A stretch of DNA of 59,674 nucleotides from CAYWFU01 sp964457585 (GTDB taxonomy: Bacteria; JACRDZ01): contig CAYWFU010000011.1 of assembly GCA_964457585.1 (NCBI GenBank), forward strand, positions 1-59,674. The letters are read 5' to 3'. The notes beneath the pieces are model-generated. The model worked only from the letters and a program-made list of their open reading frames with translations, was not told the origin of the DNA and made no database searches. Below are positions 16,481 through 25,073 of the stretch, piece after piece. The position numbers and the translations under genes are program-made. Position 1 is the stretch's first letter; the number at the start of each line of letters is the position of its first letter.

Positions 16481-17404
16481 TTATTCTTTCCCTGCGTATA
16501 TATCCATTATTTTATTCAGCATTACAATTGCATCTTCTTTTTTGCGCTGGAAAGAATTGCGGCCAATAATAGAACCAAAGCCACCGCCGGCATTTATTGC
16601 TCTAATTTCTTCATATACTTCATCCAGACCTTTTGCTGGGCCGCCGGAAAAAATAACTATACGTTTACCATTAAAAGAACTTTGAACAACATGTTTAATA
16701 CGATCAGTCAGCGTAGCAATTGGAATTTTTTTGGATTCATAAACTTTACGCGCTGCATCCTGTTCGATATGTTCCGTTGGCGGTTTTACTTTAATTATAT
16801 GAGCTCCAAGCTGACATGCTAAATGAGCTGCATATGCTACGACATCAATAGCTGTCTCACCATTTTTTGATAAACCAGAACCTCTTGGGTATGACCAGAT
16901 AACTACTACAAGCCCTTTTGATTTGGCTTCTTCAGTGAGTGCACGAATTTGTTCGTACATTGTATTTCGGTATTTCGAACCAGGATATATTGTAAATCCA
17001 ATAGCTTCACATCCAAGCCGCAGAGCATCATTTACAGAACCTGTGATTGCAGGACATGGATCATCTCCGCCATATAAGGAATCGCTATTATTCAATTTTA
17101 AAATCAGAGGTATTTCACCGGCAAATTTAGCAGCACAAGCTTCAATAGCACCAAGTGGAGCAGCATAAGCATTGCAGCCAGAATCTATAGCCAGATTAAA
17201 ATGATATTCAGGATCATACCCTAACGGATTAGATGCGAAACTACGTGCCGGGCCATGTTCAAATCCTTGATCTACAGGTAAATTAACCATTTTCCCGGTT
17301 CCAGCCAATCTTCCATGATTAAGAATCCTTGCAAGATTTCTCAATGTTCCAGGGTTATCTCCAGAATACCAGCTAAGAATTTCTCTGACTTTTTCTGTAT
17401 ACAT
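16481..17404 (-). CDS. fbaB: Class I fructose-bisphosphate aldolase (FbaB/DhnA family)
   Basis: 307 residues of the archaeal/bacterial class I aldolase family, not homologous in detail to animal aldolase. MVNLPVDQGFEHGPARSF near 38-55 binds substrate. ALRLGCEAIGFTIYPGS, VVVIWSYPRGSG and AHIIKVKPPTEHIEQD (Schiff-base lysine expected here) are typical, as is the phosphate loop IVIFSGGPAKGLDE with GSIIGRNSFQR. It cleaves fructose-1,6-bisphosphate in glycolysis or makes it in gluconeogenesis. AAGGAGG precedes the ATG. It stands alone among accessory genes, and a partial copy of its 5' end, by eye about ten substitutions and one 3-base indel in the first 145 bases, follows downstream fused to a TIR domain. 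A more distant relative is at 4446. Confidence 0.9.
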   Translation of the reverse strand: MYTEKVREILSWYSGDNPGTLRNLARILNHGRLAGTGKMVNLPVDQGFEHGPARSFASNPLGYDPEYHFNLAIDSGCNAYAAPLGAIEACAAKFAGEIPLILKLNNSDSLYGGDDPCPAITGSVNDALRLGCEAIGFTIYPGSKYRNTMYEQIRALTEEAKSKGLVVVIWSYPRGSGLSKNGETAIDVVAYAAHLACQLGAHIIKVKPPTEHIEQDAARKVYESKKIPIATLTDRIKHVVQSSFNGKRIVIFSGGPAKGLDEVYEEIRAINAGGGFGSIIGRNSFQRKKEDAIVMLNKIMDIYAGKE

Positions 17405-17510
17405 AAAATTTGCCTCCTTGGTCTAAAATTATTTTTTTATTTTATTGTATTCTATACAATATTATAACGAAATATAATCAATTTATTTTCAATATTAATA
17501 AATAAGTTAG

Positions 17511-17568
17511 GCTCGATAAATCGAGCAACTACAATGCATTATGTTTGTAGTTGCCCAATTTATTGGGC
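17511..17568. repeat. Nested-palindrome repeat, copy 1
   Basis: Two 16-base hairpins, GCTCGATAAATCGAGC and GCCCAATTTATTGGGC, are joined by an inverted GCAACTACA/TGTAGTTGC. A relative lies at 38587-38641 with different but again self-complementary hairpin stems. The rest of the 355-base gap 17405-17759 shows no gene; a promoter for the aldolase is expected near 17440-17500. Confidence 0.7.
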
Positions 17569-17759
17569 ATATTCAATTCCCTGTATATTAAATTATTATC
17601 AAATTGACCTTTAAAATATACCATATTTATTTTATTAAAGTCAAGAAAAAATCTTGCAAAAATCTTACAAAAATTTAACTGTGAAATCAACAGTAGAGTG
17701 AAGTCCAATGATAGTAATTTAAGAGGTTTTTTAATGATTTCATGTTTTATATTATAATA

Positions 17760-18433
17760 CTATTTTTTCCAGATAATATGTCCATTGATACTATATTTTT
17801 CATAAGTTTCTAAAATATCAGTACAAAATTTTTGTAATTCTTGATTATCTTCGCTTTTTGCTAATTCATATAACCTAATAAACATTTTTTTACCAGTAGC
17901 TCTCCATGGGTGACATGGCTTATTATTTTGTAATTGGATAATATCTTTTCTATAAGGAGCAATGTCATATCCTATAACCCTTCTTCCTAATTCTTTTGCA
18001 ACATTATGGTTGTTCCACTGCCACACATTGGATCAACGACTAAATCACCCTCTTTTGTATACCTCTGGAGCAAATTCCAAATAACAAAAGCAGGTGTTAC
18101 ACCGTTAAATTTATTATCACCATGCAGTATATCACCGTAATTTTGTTTTAATAGTTCAACATTATCATTTAATAATACAATTACAATTTTATTACCTACA
18201 TCTAAAAGTTTTGCAGTGAGAACAATCATCATTTCTGTTTTTCCGCTTTGAGGCTCACCATATATCACAAAGGATTTAATACCATCATTAATATTCTTAA
18301 TAGTTTTATCTATTACTCTCTGAAAACGTTCGATAGCCACACCCTTTTTAGAGAGTCGCTCTAATTGTCTATCATAACGATTATTTGAATTTTGTTCATT
18401 TATAAAATTTTTAATATCGAACATATTTATCAC
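17760..18433 (-). pseudogene. Deletion-fused remnant: Z1-type ATPase N-terminus joined to a DNA methyltransferase
   Basis: The first frame (148 residues, 17987-18433) starts with an ATPase segment: FVIYGEPQSGKTEMMIVLTAK near 54 is a P-loop, of the kind in Z1-domain proteins of restriction systems. After residue about 97 it becomes the start of a methyltransferase: YGDILHGDNKFNGVTPAF, then GDLVVDPMCGSGTT (SAM motif I). A frameshift near 18000 follows, and the read continues in another frame as VAKELGRRVIGYDIAPYRKDI to 17760. The rest of the methyltransferase (SPPY region) is missing, and the C-terminal 55 residues are of unknown origin. The start overlaps the BsaWI-like gene by 4 bases, so it belongs to that operon. 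I read it as deletion between two genes plus a frameshift. Confidence 0.65.
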
Positions 18434-19113
18434 CTTAACAACTTTTTTAAATCCTCAATAAATTTATCAAACATTTTTACCTTATCGCTTTCCTCAACTT
18501 CATTTTCACTCATAACATAACTTCCATCCGTATCAACCTCAACTATTGCCCTGCCTTTTTTAGTAGGTTTTTTAATAGTTAAAGTTCCATCTTCATCAGG
18601 TGTAATAAAAAAGACTTTGATATGTTTGGTCACTTCATCAAGTGAAAGTTTAATTTTCCAATATCCTGTCTGGGCAATTCTCTCTCTTAAAGTAACTTTA
18701 CTTGATATGACAGCAATAACTTTGTATGTTTTTGGATTATAAATTACTATATCTACATCTGGAAGGTGAGAGCCAAACTCCCCATAATCAACAAGGAGAT
18801 TCCTTTTCACACTGCTGAATTCTATCGAGAGCCTACTACTGTTAGTTCTCTCTAAAGTATTTCCTTCAATAATTGCCAAACCGAGACTTTCAACTTCATC
18901 TTTTATTATATGGATAACAAGTTTTTCTAAATTTTTACCCTTAAAAGCACGCCAAGATTGTTCATGATCATTATTAGGAGTCGGGTTATTCGACCAGTCA
19001 TTTTTATGTATTTCTTTTGCTTCTCTTAAAAGATTTGAAATATGTTTATAAGTATTATTTGCAAATTTTTTCTTTTTATTTTCATAGAGTTTAAGTAAAT
19101 CTATAAATTTCAT
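18430..19113 (-). CDS. Type II restriction endonuclease, BsaWI-like
   Basis: 227 residues. Residues about 115-165 carry a PD-(D/E)xK type centre: LPDVDIVIYN followed by VIAVISSKVTLRERIAQTGYW. The S-S/C-K-x-x-L-R-E-R-x-x-Q pattern occurs in several type II enzymes, among them the BsaWI family, which cuts W-CCGG-W sites. I infer the family from this motif and overall size; specificity is not certain. It overlaps the methyltransferase stop by 4 bases (ATGA) and overlaps the next gene likewise, so the three are translationally coupled. The core residues are intact, so the enzyme may be active. Confidence 0.75.
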   Translation of the reverse strand: MKFIDLLKLYENKKKKFANNTYKHISNLLREAKEIHKNDWSNNPTPNNDHEQSWRAFKGKNLEKLVIHIIKDEVESLGLAIIEGNTLERTNSSRLSIEFSSVKRNLLVDYGEFGSHLPDVDIVIYNPKTYKVIAVISSKVTLRERIAQTGYWKIKLSLDEVTKHIKVFFITPDEDGTLTIKKPTKKGRAIVEVDTDGSYVMSENEVEESDKVKMFDKFIEDLKKLLR

Positions 19114-20492
19114 ATCTTTCTCCCTATAACAATATATTCCGTTGGATAAGCATGAAAATCCTCTTCTCCATTCTTAGCAAATTTTCCAGTTTCAGCATCC
19201 CTTTTTTGTGGTAGAATTTTAGAAGGAATTTCTCTTTTAATAATTCTATCTATTGCTAATCCAGAATGCTGCATGCTTTCTGCGAAAACCTCCGCATTTA
19301 AAACTTCTACTTTTCTTAATGTCGTATTCCCAATAACATAGCAACATCTTCCTCCTGGTTTTAATATTCTATAAGTTTCAGTGAAGCATTCTTGCATATC
19401 AATAAAAAATGCTTCAATTTCTTTAGCCATTTTTTGATCTTTCACAAACATTTGATTTAGTATAGATTTTGCAATTTCACTTTTTAGATATCTATCTTTA
19501 TATTGTTTATATGAAGTACCTATAAATTCTTTGCGATATTCTGATAGGTCAGCAAAATATTCAAGCCAAAGAGTGCTTAGTTGATGAAGGTCAGCATATT
19601 CATAGCTTGTTACATAAGGACTTGAAGTTATTTGAATATCAATAGTTTCATCGTCTACAGGTTGTTTCCGTGCATCTCCTCTCTTTATATTCAAATATAA
19701 GTCTAAATTATTTTTAATATAGTCTGGAGTAACTGTCCAGAATTCTCTGTTTCTTATTTCCATCTTTTTAAGATGTCTTTTAAAACTAACAATTGGCTTT
19801 TGGATTATTTTATTAAAATCTCTTGTTGGTTTAGTGCTTCCCATTAGCCAGATGGAAGTTGTTTTTAAAATATGACTGAAGCAGACCATGAAAAAATTTT
19901 GTATAGTTGAATCAGTTTCTTCTTTAATTTTTGCTAGTATCATACCTAATTCTTCTTTTATCTCTGGTTTGAACCAATAATTTATTCTTTCTATATTTGT
20001 TTTTGGTATATATGGAGTTATTTGAAAACTGCTAAATAAGGTATTAGATTCTAGAAATGATAAACTTAGAAGTAATTGTTCTACTCTTTCTTTTAGCTTA
20101 ACAGGGTTTATAGGAGTACTTTTTACATTTGTAATTAGATTAGAAATATAATTAATATCAGTACCGCTTGCCCTATATCCTCTTGTTATTGCACATGCAA
20201 TTGTTGTCCCGCTTCCCATAAAGAGGTCATTTACATGAGGTACTTTAATACCAATGAGATACTCGTCCATGAGCTTTTCGACCAATTGAGGAATAAATTT
20301 AGCAGGATAGCGATGATAGCAATGCGTTAATTTAGAAGTGTCACTGGGCTTATATTCAATAAAAGACCAATCTTTTTTAACATCTTTGTTTTGAAATAAC
20401 TTGATTAACTCTGTTGAAGTATAAAATTTATCCCTTTTACTTTTAAATTCTCTTATGTCTGTTAATAATGCAGTTTCCATATTTAATTTCAT
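19110..20492 (-). CDS. DNA methyltransferase (N4-cytosine or N6-adenine type) of a type II system
   Basis: 460 residues from the ATG at 20492, chosen because GGAG stands 9 bases ahead and the longer frame upstream overlaps an unrelated methyltransferase remnant. SAM motif I is DLFMGSGTT (about 89-97) and the catalytic motif is TSSPYVTSY near 289. The target-amine site usually reads (S/D)PPY, so SSPY is a variant. Late motifs GGRCCYVIGNTTLRK and PTEYIVIGRK are present. The I-before-IV order separates it from beta-class enzymes. It should protect sites cut by the BsaWI-like enzyme encoded next, which it overlaps by 4 bases. Confidence 0.85.
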   Translation of the reverse strand: MKLNMETALLTDIREFKSKRDKFYTSTELIKLFQNKDVKKDWSFIEYKPSDTSKLTHCYHRYPAKFIPQLVEKLMDEYLIGIKVPHVNDLFMGSGTTIACAITRGYRASGTDINYISNLITNVKSTPINPVKLKERVEQLLLSLSFLESNTLFSSFQITPYIPKTNIERINYWFKPEIKEELGMILAKIKEETDSTIQNFFMVCFSHILKTTSIWLMGSTKPTRDFNKIIQKPIVSFKRHLKKMEIRNREFWTVTPDYIKNNLDLYLNIKRGDARKQPVDDETIDIQITSSPYVTSYEYADLHQLSTLWLEYFADLSEYRKEFIGTSYKQYKDRYLKSEIAKSILNQMFVKDQKMAKEIEAFFIDMQECFTETYRILKPGGRCCYVIGNTTLRKVEVLNAEVFAESMQHSGLAIDRIIKREIPSKILPQKRDAETGKFAKNGEEDFHAYPTEYIVIGRKI

Positions 20493-20511
20493 ATTATAAC
20501 ACTCCGCGTAT

Positions 20512-20643
20512 TTAAAATTCTGATTTACGACTTCCACTAAGTTTTTTCCAACTTTTTTTATAAAAAACAACGATAACTTCAACAGGTGCAATTACATAAG
20601 GTGCAGATGCAGAAAGCCATGAACCCCATTTGGTAAATAAATC
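20512..20643 (-). pseudogene. Fragment of a second DNA methyltransferase
   Basis: The minus strand between the HTH gene and the intact methyltransferase reads in frame as DLFTKWGSWLSASAPYVIAP, then VEVIVVFYKKSWKK, and stops at 20512. The W-L-S-A-S-A-P-Y...A-P-V-E-V-I-V pattern is known from the part after the catalytic motif in m6A/m4C methyltransferases. Both ends of the gene are missing. It shows that another methyltransferase once lay at this position. Confidence 0.6.
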
Positions 20644-20833
20644 ATTTCTGTTTCTTTAACAATTGAATCATTTTTTTTATATTTGCTTGGATTTTTTTGT
20701 TAAATCGTCTTTGTCCACCGGGTGTCTTAATAGCAGATATTAATCCTTGTTTTTCCATACGATAAATTGTTGAACTGCTTATTCCAAGATATTTAGCTGC
20801 TTCTTTGGTTGTATATACTGCTTTTTCTTCCAT
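20642..20833 (-). CDS. MerR/excisionase-type helix-turn-helix protein
   Basis: 63 residues from the ATG at 20833, which has GGGGAG seven bases upstream; an in-frame TTG at 20857 is less likely. The sequence YTTKEAAKYLGISSSTIYRM (about 7-26) is a MerR-like or excisionase helix-turn-helix, followed by the wing KTPGGQRRF and a basic tail. It is the first gene of the restriction-modification run and could act as its control protein, as small HTH proteins do in other type II systems; that is inference. A putative promoter stands directly upstream. Confidence 0.75.
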   Translation of the reverse strand: MEEKAVYTTKEAAKYLGISSSTIYRMEKQGLISAIKTPGGQRRFNKKIQANIKKMIQLLKKQK

Positions 20834-20878
20834 TTGATTACTCCCCAATAAAATCAAAATATAATTTATCAGCAGGAA

Positions 20879-20905
20879 AGTATAACATTAATCAACATTT
20901 GTCAA
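20879..20905 (-). promoter_or_regulatory. Putative promoter of the HTH/restriction-modification genes
   Basis: On the minus strand TTGACA (20905-20900) is followed after 15 bases by TATACT (20884-20879), or after 17 by TACTTT. It lies about 45 bases ahead of the HTH start codon. Confidence 0.4.
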
Positions 20906-21004
20906 TATTTATTTTCTAATTCTGCTATGCGCTTACGGCTACGTCTTGAGCTTCGATAAAAATCCCATGCGCAATAATTTGTCCAATTCATTTTTTCGCA
21001 AGCC

Positions 21005-21131
21005 CTTAGTACAGCACAACAGAATTAAGTCCACAAAAACAAAGTAAATTAAGACTCCCCTAACCCCTCTTTGCTAAAGAGGGGAATAAAGTAGGTATTT
21101 TGTAGACTTAATTCTGTGGTGCTATACTTAG
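21005..21131. mobile_element. 117-bp MITE-like element with CTTAG target duplication
   Basis: Element 21010-21126. Its termini are inverted repeats for about 27 bases (TACAGCACAACAGAATTAAG at the left, the same with two or three changes inverted at the right). The direct repeat CTTAG lies at 21005-21009 and 21127-21131. A TA dinucleotide at each end would fit a Tc1/IS630-type target instead. Inside is copy D of the G-rich repeat (21052-21086) and no coding sequence. The right end reaches the stop codon of the glycosyltransferase at 21128. Confidence 0.75.
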
Positions 21132-22219
21132 CTAATGTTATATGAACATGCAATTGATTCCACAAATTTTTTCCCCAGCCCATCCCAGTCAAAATTTTTC
21201 TTAATAAATTCATATGCTTTAATTTCTCTATTATCATATGGAAAATCAGTTAATATCTTATCGAGCAATCCCATAAAACTATTAATATCTTTTTCACTTT
21301 GATATGTAAAATTTTCAAATAATTTCAGTTCCCCAATATTGTTGCAAATTACTTTTTTCTTAAGTGCAAGGCATTCTCTTAATTTCATTGAAGAACGATA
21401 GTAATTTACATCCGTGTCTTTATAATATACAAGTGCTAAATCTGAAATCAAAATATATTTTACTATTTTCTCAGGTGTTAAATATCCTGTAAAAAATATT
21501 TTTTTTAAATCAAGATTTTTTGCAAGATTGATAAAAAAATTCAGTAAAGGGCCACCGCCGGCTATAATAAGAAAAGTATTTTTTTTCTCAAGTATTTCTT
21601 TTATATTATTTAATATAATATCCAGGTCTGAGGCTATATTTAAATGCGCTGGATACACTAATATTTTAGTATCTTTGTCTAATTTTTTTTCATTTAAAAA
21701 AAATTCTTTAAATTTTTTAACATCAATTTCAGAATTAAAAATATTGAAATCTACTCCCTGCGGCAGATTAAATAGTTTTTCAGGAAGAACATTGTATTCA
21801 TTAATAATAAAATTTTTAAGCAGTGCATTATGAAAAGTAACCATATCAAAATATTTTGGAAAAGGTTTTTGGATAATTCTTGAAAACGAACTTATTGCAC
21901 CTTTTCTATATCCGAAATCTATATCATCAATATCAACAATTATTTCATTTTTTGTAATTATTTTTTTGATCAAAAGAGGCAATGTTGTATTTGGATAAGG
22001 TTTCATTGCAATTCCAATTTTGAAATCAGTTATAGCAGTATAAAAAATATATTTAATGAAATTGATCAGGAAATCCATCATGAAAGGTTTTGATTTGCAT
22101 GGAGTGATGAATTTAACATTGGCTCCATTATTTTCAAGCGAATGAGCCAGATATTTAGCGCGCAAATAGCATCCTGAATTTTTTGGCAATGAAGATAAAA
22201 TCAAAAAATCATATTTCAT
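21128..22219 (-). CDS. GT-B fold glycosyltransferase (GT4-like)
   Basis: 363 residues. The N-terminal half begins YDFLILSSLPKNSGCYLRAK, a nucleotide-free Rossmann lobe with IVDIDDIDF near 93. The C-terminal lobe has ILVYPAHLNIASDLDII near 184, FLIIAGGGPLLNF near 215, IFFTGYLTPEKIVKYI near 237 and SSMKLRECLALKKKVI near 272, the usual donor-binding E-x7-E region of family 4 enzymes. It transfers a sugar from a nucleotide donor, most likely to a surface glycan. It overlaps the upstream radical SAM gene by 4 bases. A MITE has inserted at its stop codon without altering the coding part. Confidence 0.82.
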   Translation of the reverse strand: MKYDFLILSSLPKNSGCYLRAKYLAHSLENNGANVKFITPCKSKPFMMDFLINFIKYIFYTAITDFKIGIAMKPYPNTTLPLLIKKIITKNEIIVDIDDIDFGYRKGAISSFSRIIQKPFPKYFDMVTFHNALLKNFIINEYNVLPEKLFNLPQGVDFNIFNSEIDVKKFKEFFLNEKKLDKDTKILVYPAHLNIASDLDIILNNIKEILEKKNTFLIIAGGGPLLNFFINLAKNLDLKKIFFTGYLTPEKIVKYILISDLALVYYKDTDVNYYRSSMKLRECLALKKKVICNNIGELKLFENFTYQSEKDINSFMGLLDKILTDFPYDNREIKAYEFIKKNFDWDGLGKKFVESIACSYNIS

Positions 22220-23664
22220 CGTATCATCTTCTTTTTTAAAATAGCGATTGCTCTATCTGTAATTTTAATAAATCCTTCAATATTCCATTTCCAGTCAAAA
22301 GGTCTTATTTTTTTCAATAAATACATTGGTCTGAAAATTAATTTTTTATAAACGTAATTTTTTAATTCTATTAAATCTTCTTTTGTTAATGATTCGGTTC
22401 TAATTACAGGCTCAGGAGAAAGCGGGGAATACTTACTCCAGTCTTCAGTTAATAAAAAATTATTTTCTTTATAATATTTATATATTTCCGTATTTGGGAA
22501 AGGAGTAGCAAAACAAAACTGAGTATAAAAAGGGTCTACTTCTTTAATGAATTTAATTGTTTCCTCTATTGTTTCTCTTGATTCCCCGGGCAGGCCAATT
22601 ATTGCCATTCCATAAAAAAGGATTTTATTTTTATGCAGGAGTTCAGCTGCTTTTCTTATATCAGATAATGATATCCCTTTTTTCATACAGTTAAGAATTT
22701 TCGCAGAACCGGATTCAATTCCAATCGCGATTTCCATACACCCGGCTTTTTTCATTAATTTTAATATTTCATCATCAATTAAATTCGCCCTTGTACAGCT
22801 TACCCATTTTAAATTTATTTTTTCATCTATCACTAATTTTAAAAGTTTAACAAAAATATCTTTTTTTAGACCCAGTAAATCATCAAAAAATAAAAAATTT
22901 TTCAATCCGAAATTAGATTTTAACCATTTCAGTTCTTCTATAATTTTTTCCGGACTGCGCGCTCTGTATCCCATTTTTGCATAAGCGCAAAATGAACATT
23001 GGAAGGGGCATCCTCTTGAAGTTACAACAAGTGCAAAAGGCGGATTTAAAATCCCTGTATGATATGGCTTTAAATCAGGCAATAAATCATATGCAGGGAA
23101 AGGCAGATTCTCCATATCAATTTTACTTAAATCAATGGATTGAGTGGTGATTACTTTATCATTTTTTACAAATGAAATTCCATTAAGCGCATCAAGGTTT
23201 GATAAAATATATTTACTCTTTTCGATATTTTTTATAATATCTATTATCACCAGATCCATTTCATTGTTTACAAATATATCAATGAATCTATTATTCATTA
23301 AAAAATCATTTTTTAACCAATCAACATCTGAAATTATTTTATTTCTTATTATTGTCATGCAACTATGTTTTTCTTTTGCATATTTTAAAATTTCCAGATC
23401 TTCTTTTTGTGTATCAAATCCACATCTTGTGATTATAATATCAGGTTTAATTTCATCTATTTTTACTTTTAATTTCTCAAGAGGAATATCAAAACCATTC
23501 GCATCAATCAGGCTGACATTATAATTATTTTTTCTTAATATTGCAGCAGTGTATAATAAATTCAGCGGCGGATAAACTGAGCCTAAATCTTTATGTTCAT
23601 ATCTTTCTTCACGTACAACGGGATAACCGTCAACTCTTGGCGGATTGACAATTAAAATTTTCAT
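22216..23664 (-). CDS. B12-binding radical SAM protein (third in window)
   Basis: 482 residues. The cobalamin-binding part starts KILIVNPPRVDGYPVVREER, with PPLNLLYTAAIL near 36. The cluster motif is TSRGCPFQCSFCAYAKMGYR near 215, followed by FLFFDDLLGLKK, IAIGIESGSAKIL and MAIIGLPGESRET. Length and order match the two genes at 7410-10242. It overlaps its neighbours by 4 bases on both sides (GT9 upstream, GT4-like downstream), so the three are translated together, linking this enzyme to glycan or lipid modification of the envelope. Confidence 0.9.
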   Translation of the reverse strand: MKILIVNPPRVDGYPVVREERYEHKDLGSVYPPLNLLYTAAILRKNNYNVSLIDANGFDIPLEKLKVKIDEIKPDIIITRCGFDTQKEDLEILKYAKEKHSCMTIIRNKIISDVDWLKNDFLMNNRFIDIFVNNEMDLVIIDIIKNIEKSKYILSNLDALNGISFVKNDKVITTQSIDLSKIDMENLPFPAYDLLPDLKPYHTGILNPPFALVVTSRGCPFQCSFCAYAKMGYRARSPEKIIEELKWLKSNFGLKNFLFFDDLLGLKKDIFVKLLKLVIDEKINLKWVSCTRANLIDDEILKLMKKAGCMEIAIGIESGSAKILNCMKKGISLSDIRKAAELLHKNKILFYGMAIIGLPGESRETIEETIKFIKEVDPFYTQFCFATPFPNTEIYKYYKENNFLLTEDWSKYSPLSPEPVIRTESLTKEDLIELKNYVYKKLIFRPMYLLKKIRPFDWKWNIEGFIKITDRAIAILKKKMIR

Positions 23665-24791
23665 AATAACTCCTGAATAAAATACTCAACTGCGTCTACA
23701 ACTTCTGTCGGTAAAATATTTTTCATACAAATATTATTTTCACAAATATCCTTACCGCAGTATGCGCAATCAGGATTTTTTTGCAAAATTATTTTTTTTT
23801 CAGCAAATGGCCCAAATTCTTCTTTATATGTTGTTGCACTGAAAATATTTACCAATGGTGTTTTCACTGCTGCTGCTACATGTGTTCCAAAGGAATCTAA
23901 ACCAATGTATATATCTGAAAATTTAACAAGTTCTATAAATTGTTTAACCGAGCATAATCCTGATAAATTGGATACTTTTTCTATATTTTTTACTTTTGCA
24001 ATTATCCTTTTTATTCTTTCGTCATTTTTAACATCAACTATAATAATATGCAAGTTCTGATTTTTGTTCAATAATAAATCAATCAATTGAGAAAAATATT
24101 CTTCCTGCCACGTCTTCGACTGGCTGCTTGTCCCTGGGTTAATACATACAATAATATTATTTATATCTATATTTTTTTCTTTTAATAATTTTTGTATATA
24201 TATTCTATCATCTTCTTTTGAATATACATCTGTTTCAGTTGTAAATATTTTACCGCCAATTGCGGAAATCTGGTCCAGATAACGCAGTACTACTGATTTC
24301 CCGGGAATAAAATCCACTTCTTTATTCAAAAAAAATCCAAGCCCGCGAGTGCCAAAACCTATTGAATATTTTCCAATTAATCTTGCAAAAATAATATTAC
24401 GCGGATCAGGATGCAGATCAAAAACAAAATCATATTTACTTAAATTTTTAAAAGCATATTTAAATACTTTCATATATCCATCATTGTCTCCTCTGCTGAA
24501 CCATGGAGTATTTATTTCTATTATTTCATCTATATCAGTATTATTAATTATAAGTTCTTTTGTAAGAGTTCTTGAAAAAACTGTGATATGGGAATCAGGG
24601 TAATTTTTTTTTAGATTTTTAAAAAAAGGAAAGGATAAAAGCATATCCCCAAAATATTCAAAACGGAATACAGCGATTTTCAATCGCTGATTGTCAGGAA
24701 TTGATTTGAATCGCAAGTGTAATAAAAGGATGCTTCCTATTTTATCTAAAATAATAATAAATGGGGTTAACCATTTTCTTGTTCTATACAT
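23661..24791 (-). CDS. Family 9 glycosyltransferase (heptosyltransferase-like)
   Basis: 376 residues. KIAVFRFEYFGDMLLSFPFF near 38-57 is the usual GT9 start (I-x-x-x-G-D-x-x-x-x-P). CINPGTSSQSKTWQEEYFSQL near 214 binds the donor, IYIGLDSFGTHVAAAVKTP near 292 is the signature D-S-G-x-x-H-x-A-A, and NIFSATTYKEEFGPF follows. An N-terminal hydrophobic stretch may associate with the membrane. C-terminal cysteines (CAYCGKDICENNICMKNI) recall similar clusters in other GT9 proteins. The family adds ADP-heptose to LPS core or related sugars, which supports a diderm envelope. It is the first gene of a three-gene run. Confidence 0.87.
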   Translation of the reverse strand: MYRTRKWLTPFIIILDKIGSILLLHLRFKSIPDNQRLKIAVFRFEYFGDMLLSFPFFKNLKKNYPDSHITVFSRTLTKELIINNTDIDEIIEINTPWFSRGDNDGYMKVFKYAFKNLSKYDFVFDLHPDPRNIIFARLIGKYSIGFGTRGLGFFLNKEVDFIPGKSVVLRYLDQISAIGGKIFTTETDVYSKEDDRIYIQKLLKEKNIDINNIIVCINPGTSSQSKTWQEEYFSQLIDLLLNKNQNLHIIIVDVKNDERIKRIIAKVKNIEKVSNLSGLCSVKQFIELVKFSDIYIGLDSFGTHVAAAVKTPLVNIFSATTYKEEFGPFAEKKIILQKNPDCAYCGKDICENNICMKNILPTEVVDAVEYFIQELL

Positions 24792-24918
24792 AGTTTGAAC
24801 CTATATAATTTTTTGTAGCTATTCAGGTATTTAGATTGAATTTGGATTAATTATATCATATCTTGATAATAATGCATTATTTCCTTATTAAGTTTCAGCA
24901 ATTCTCAGTGAGAAATGT

Positions 24919-24999
24919 TTGTCATTCCCGAATGCTTTTATCGGGAATCCAGTTTGTTTTAAACGCTAGATTCCCGATTAAACATGTCGGAAATGACAA
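24919..24999. repeat. Palindromic mini-element, GTCATTCCCG type
   Basis: TTGTCATTCCCGAATGC... at the left and the near-inverse ...CGGAAATGACAA at the right, with inner arms TCGGGAATCC and GATTCCCGA. Outer GAATTGCTG/CAGCAATTC arms at 24895-24904 and 25030-25039 may extend it. No gene inside. The type is common in intergenic DNA of environmental bacteria (established knowledge, from memory). Confidence 0.65.
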
Positions 25000-25073
25000 C
25001 AAATCGCTGTTTTTTCAAACTAAATTTTACGAATTGCTGAATGGAATGATTTATCGATCGAAAAAATCGTGGG

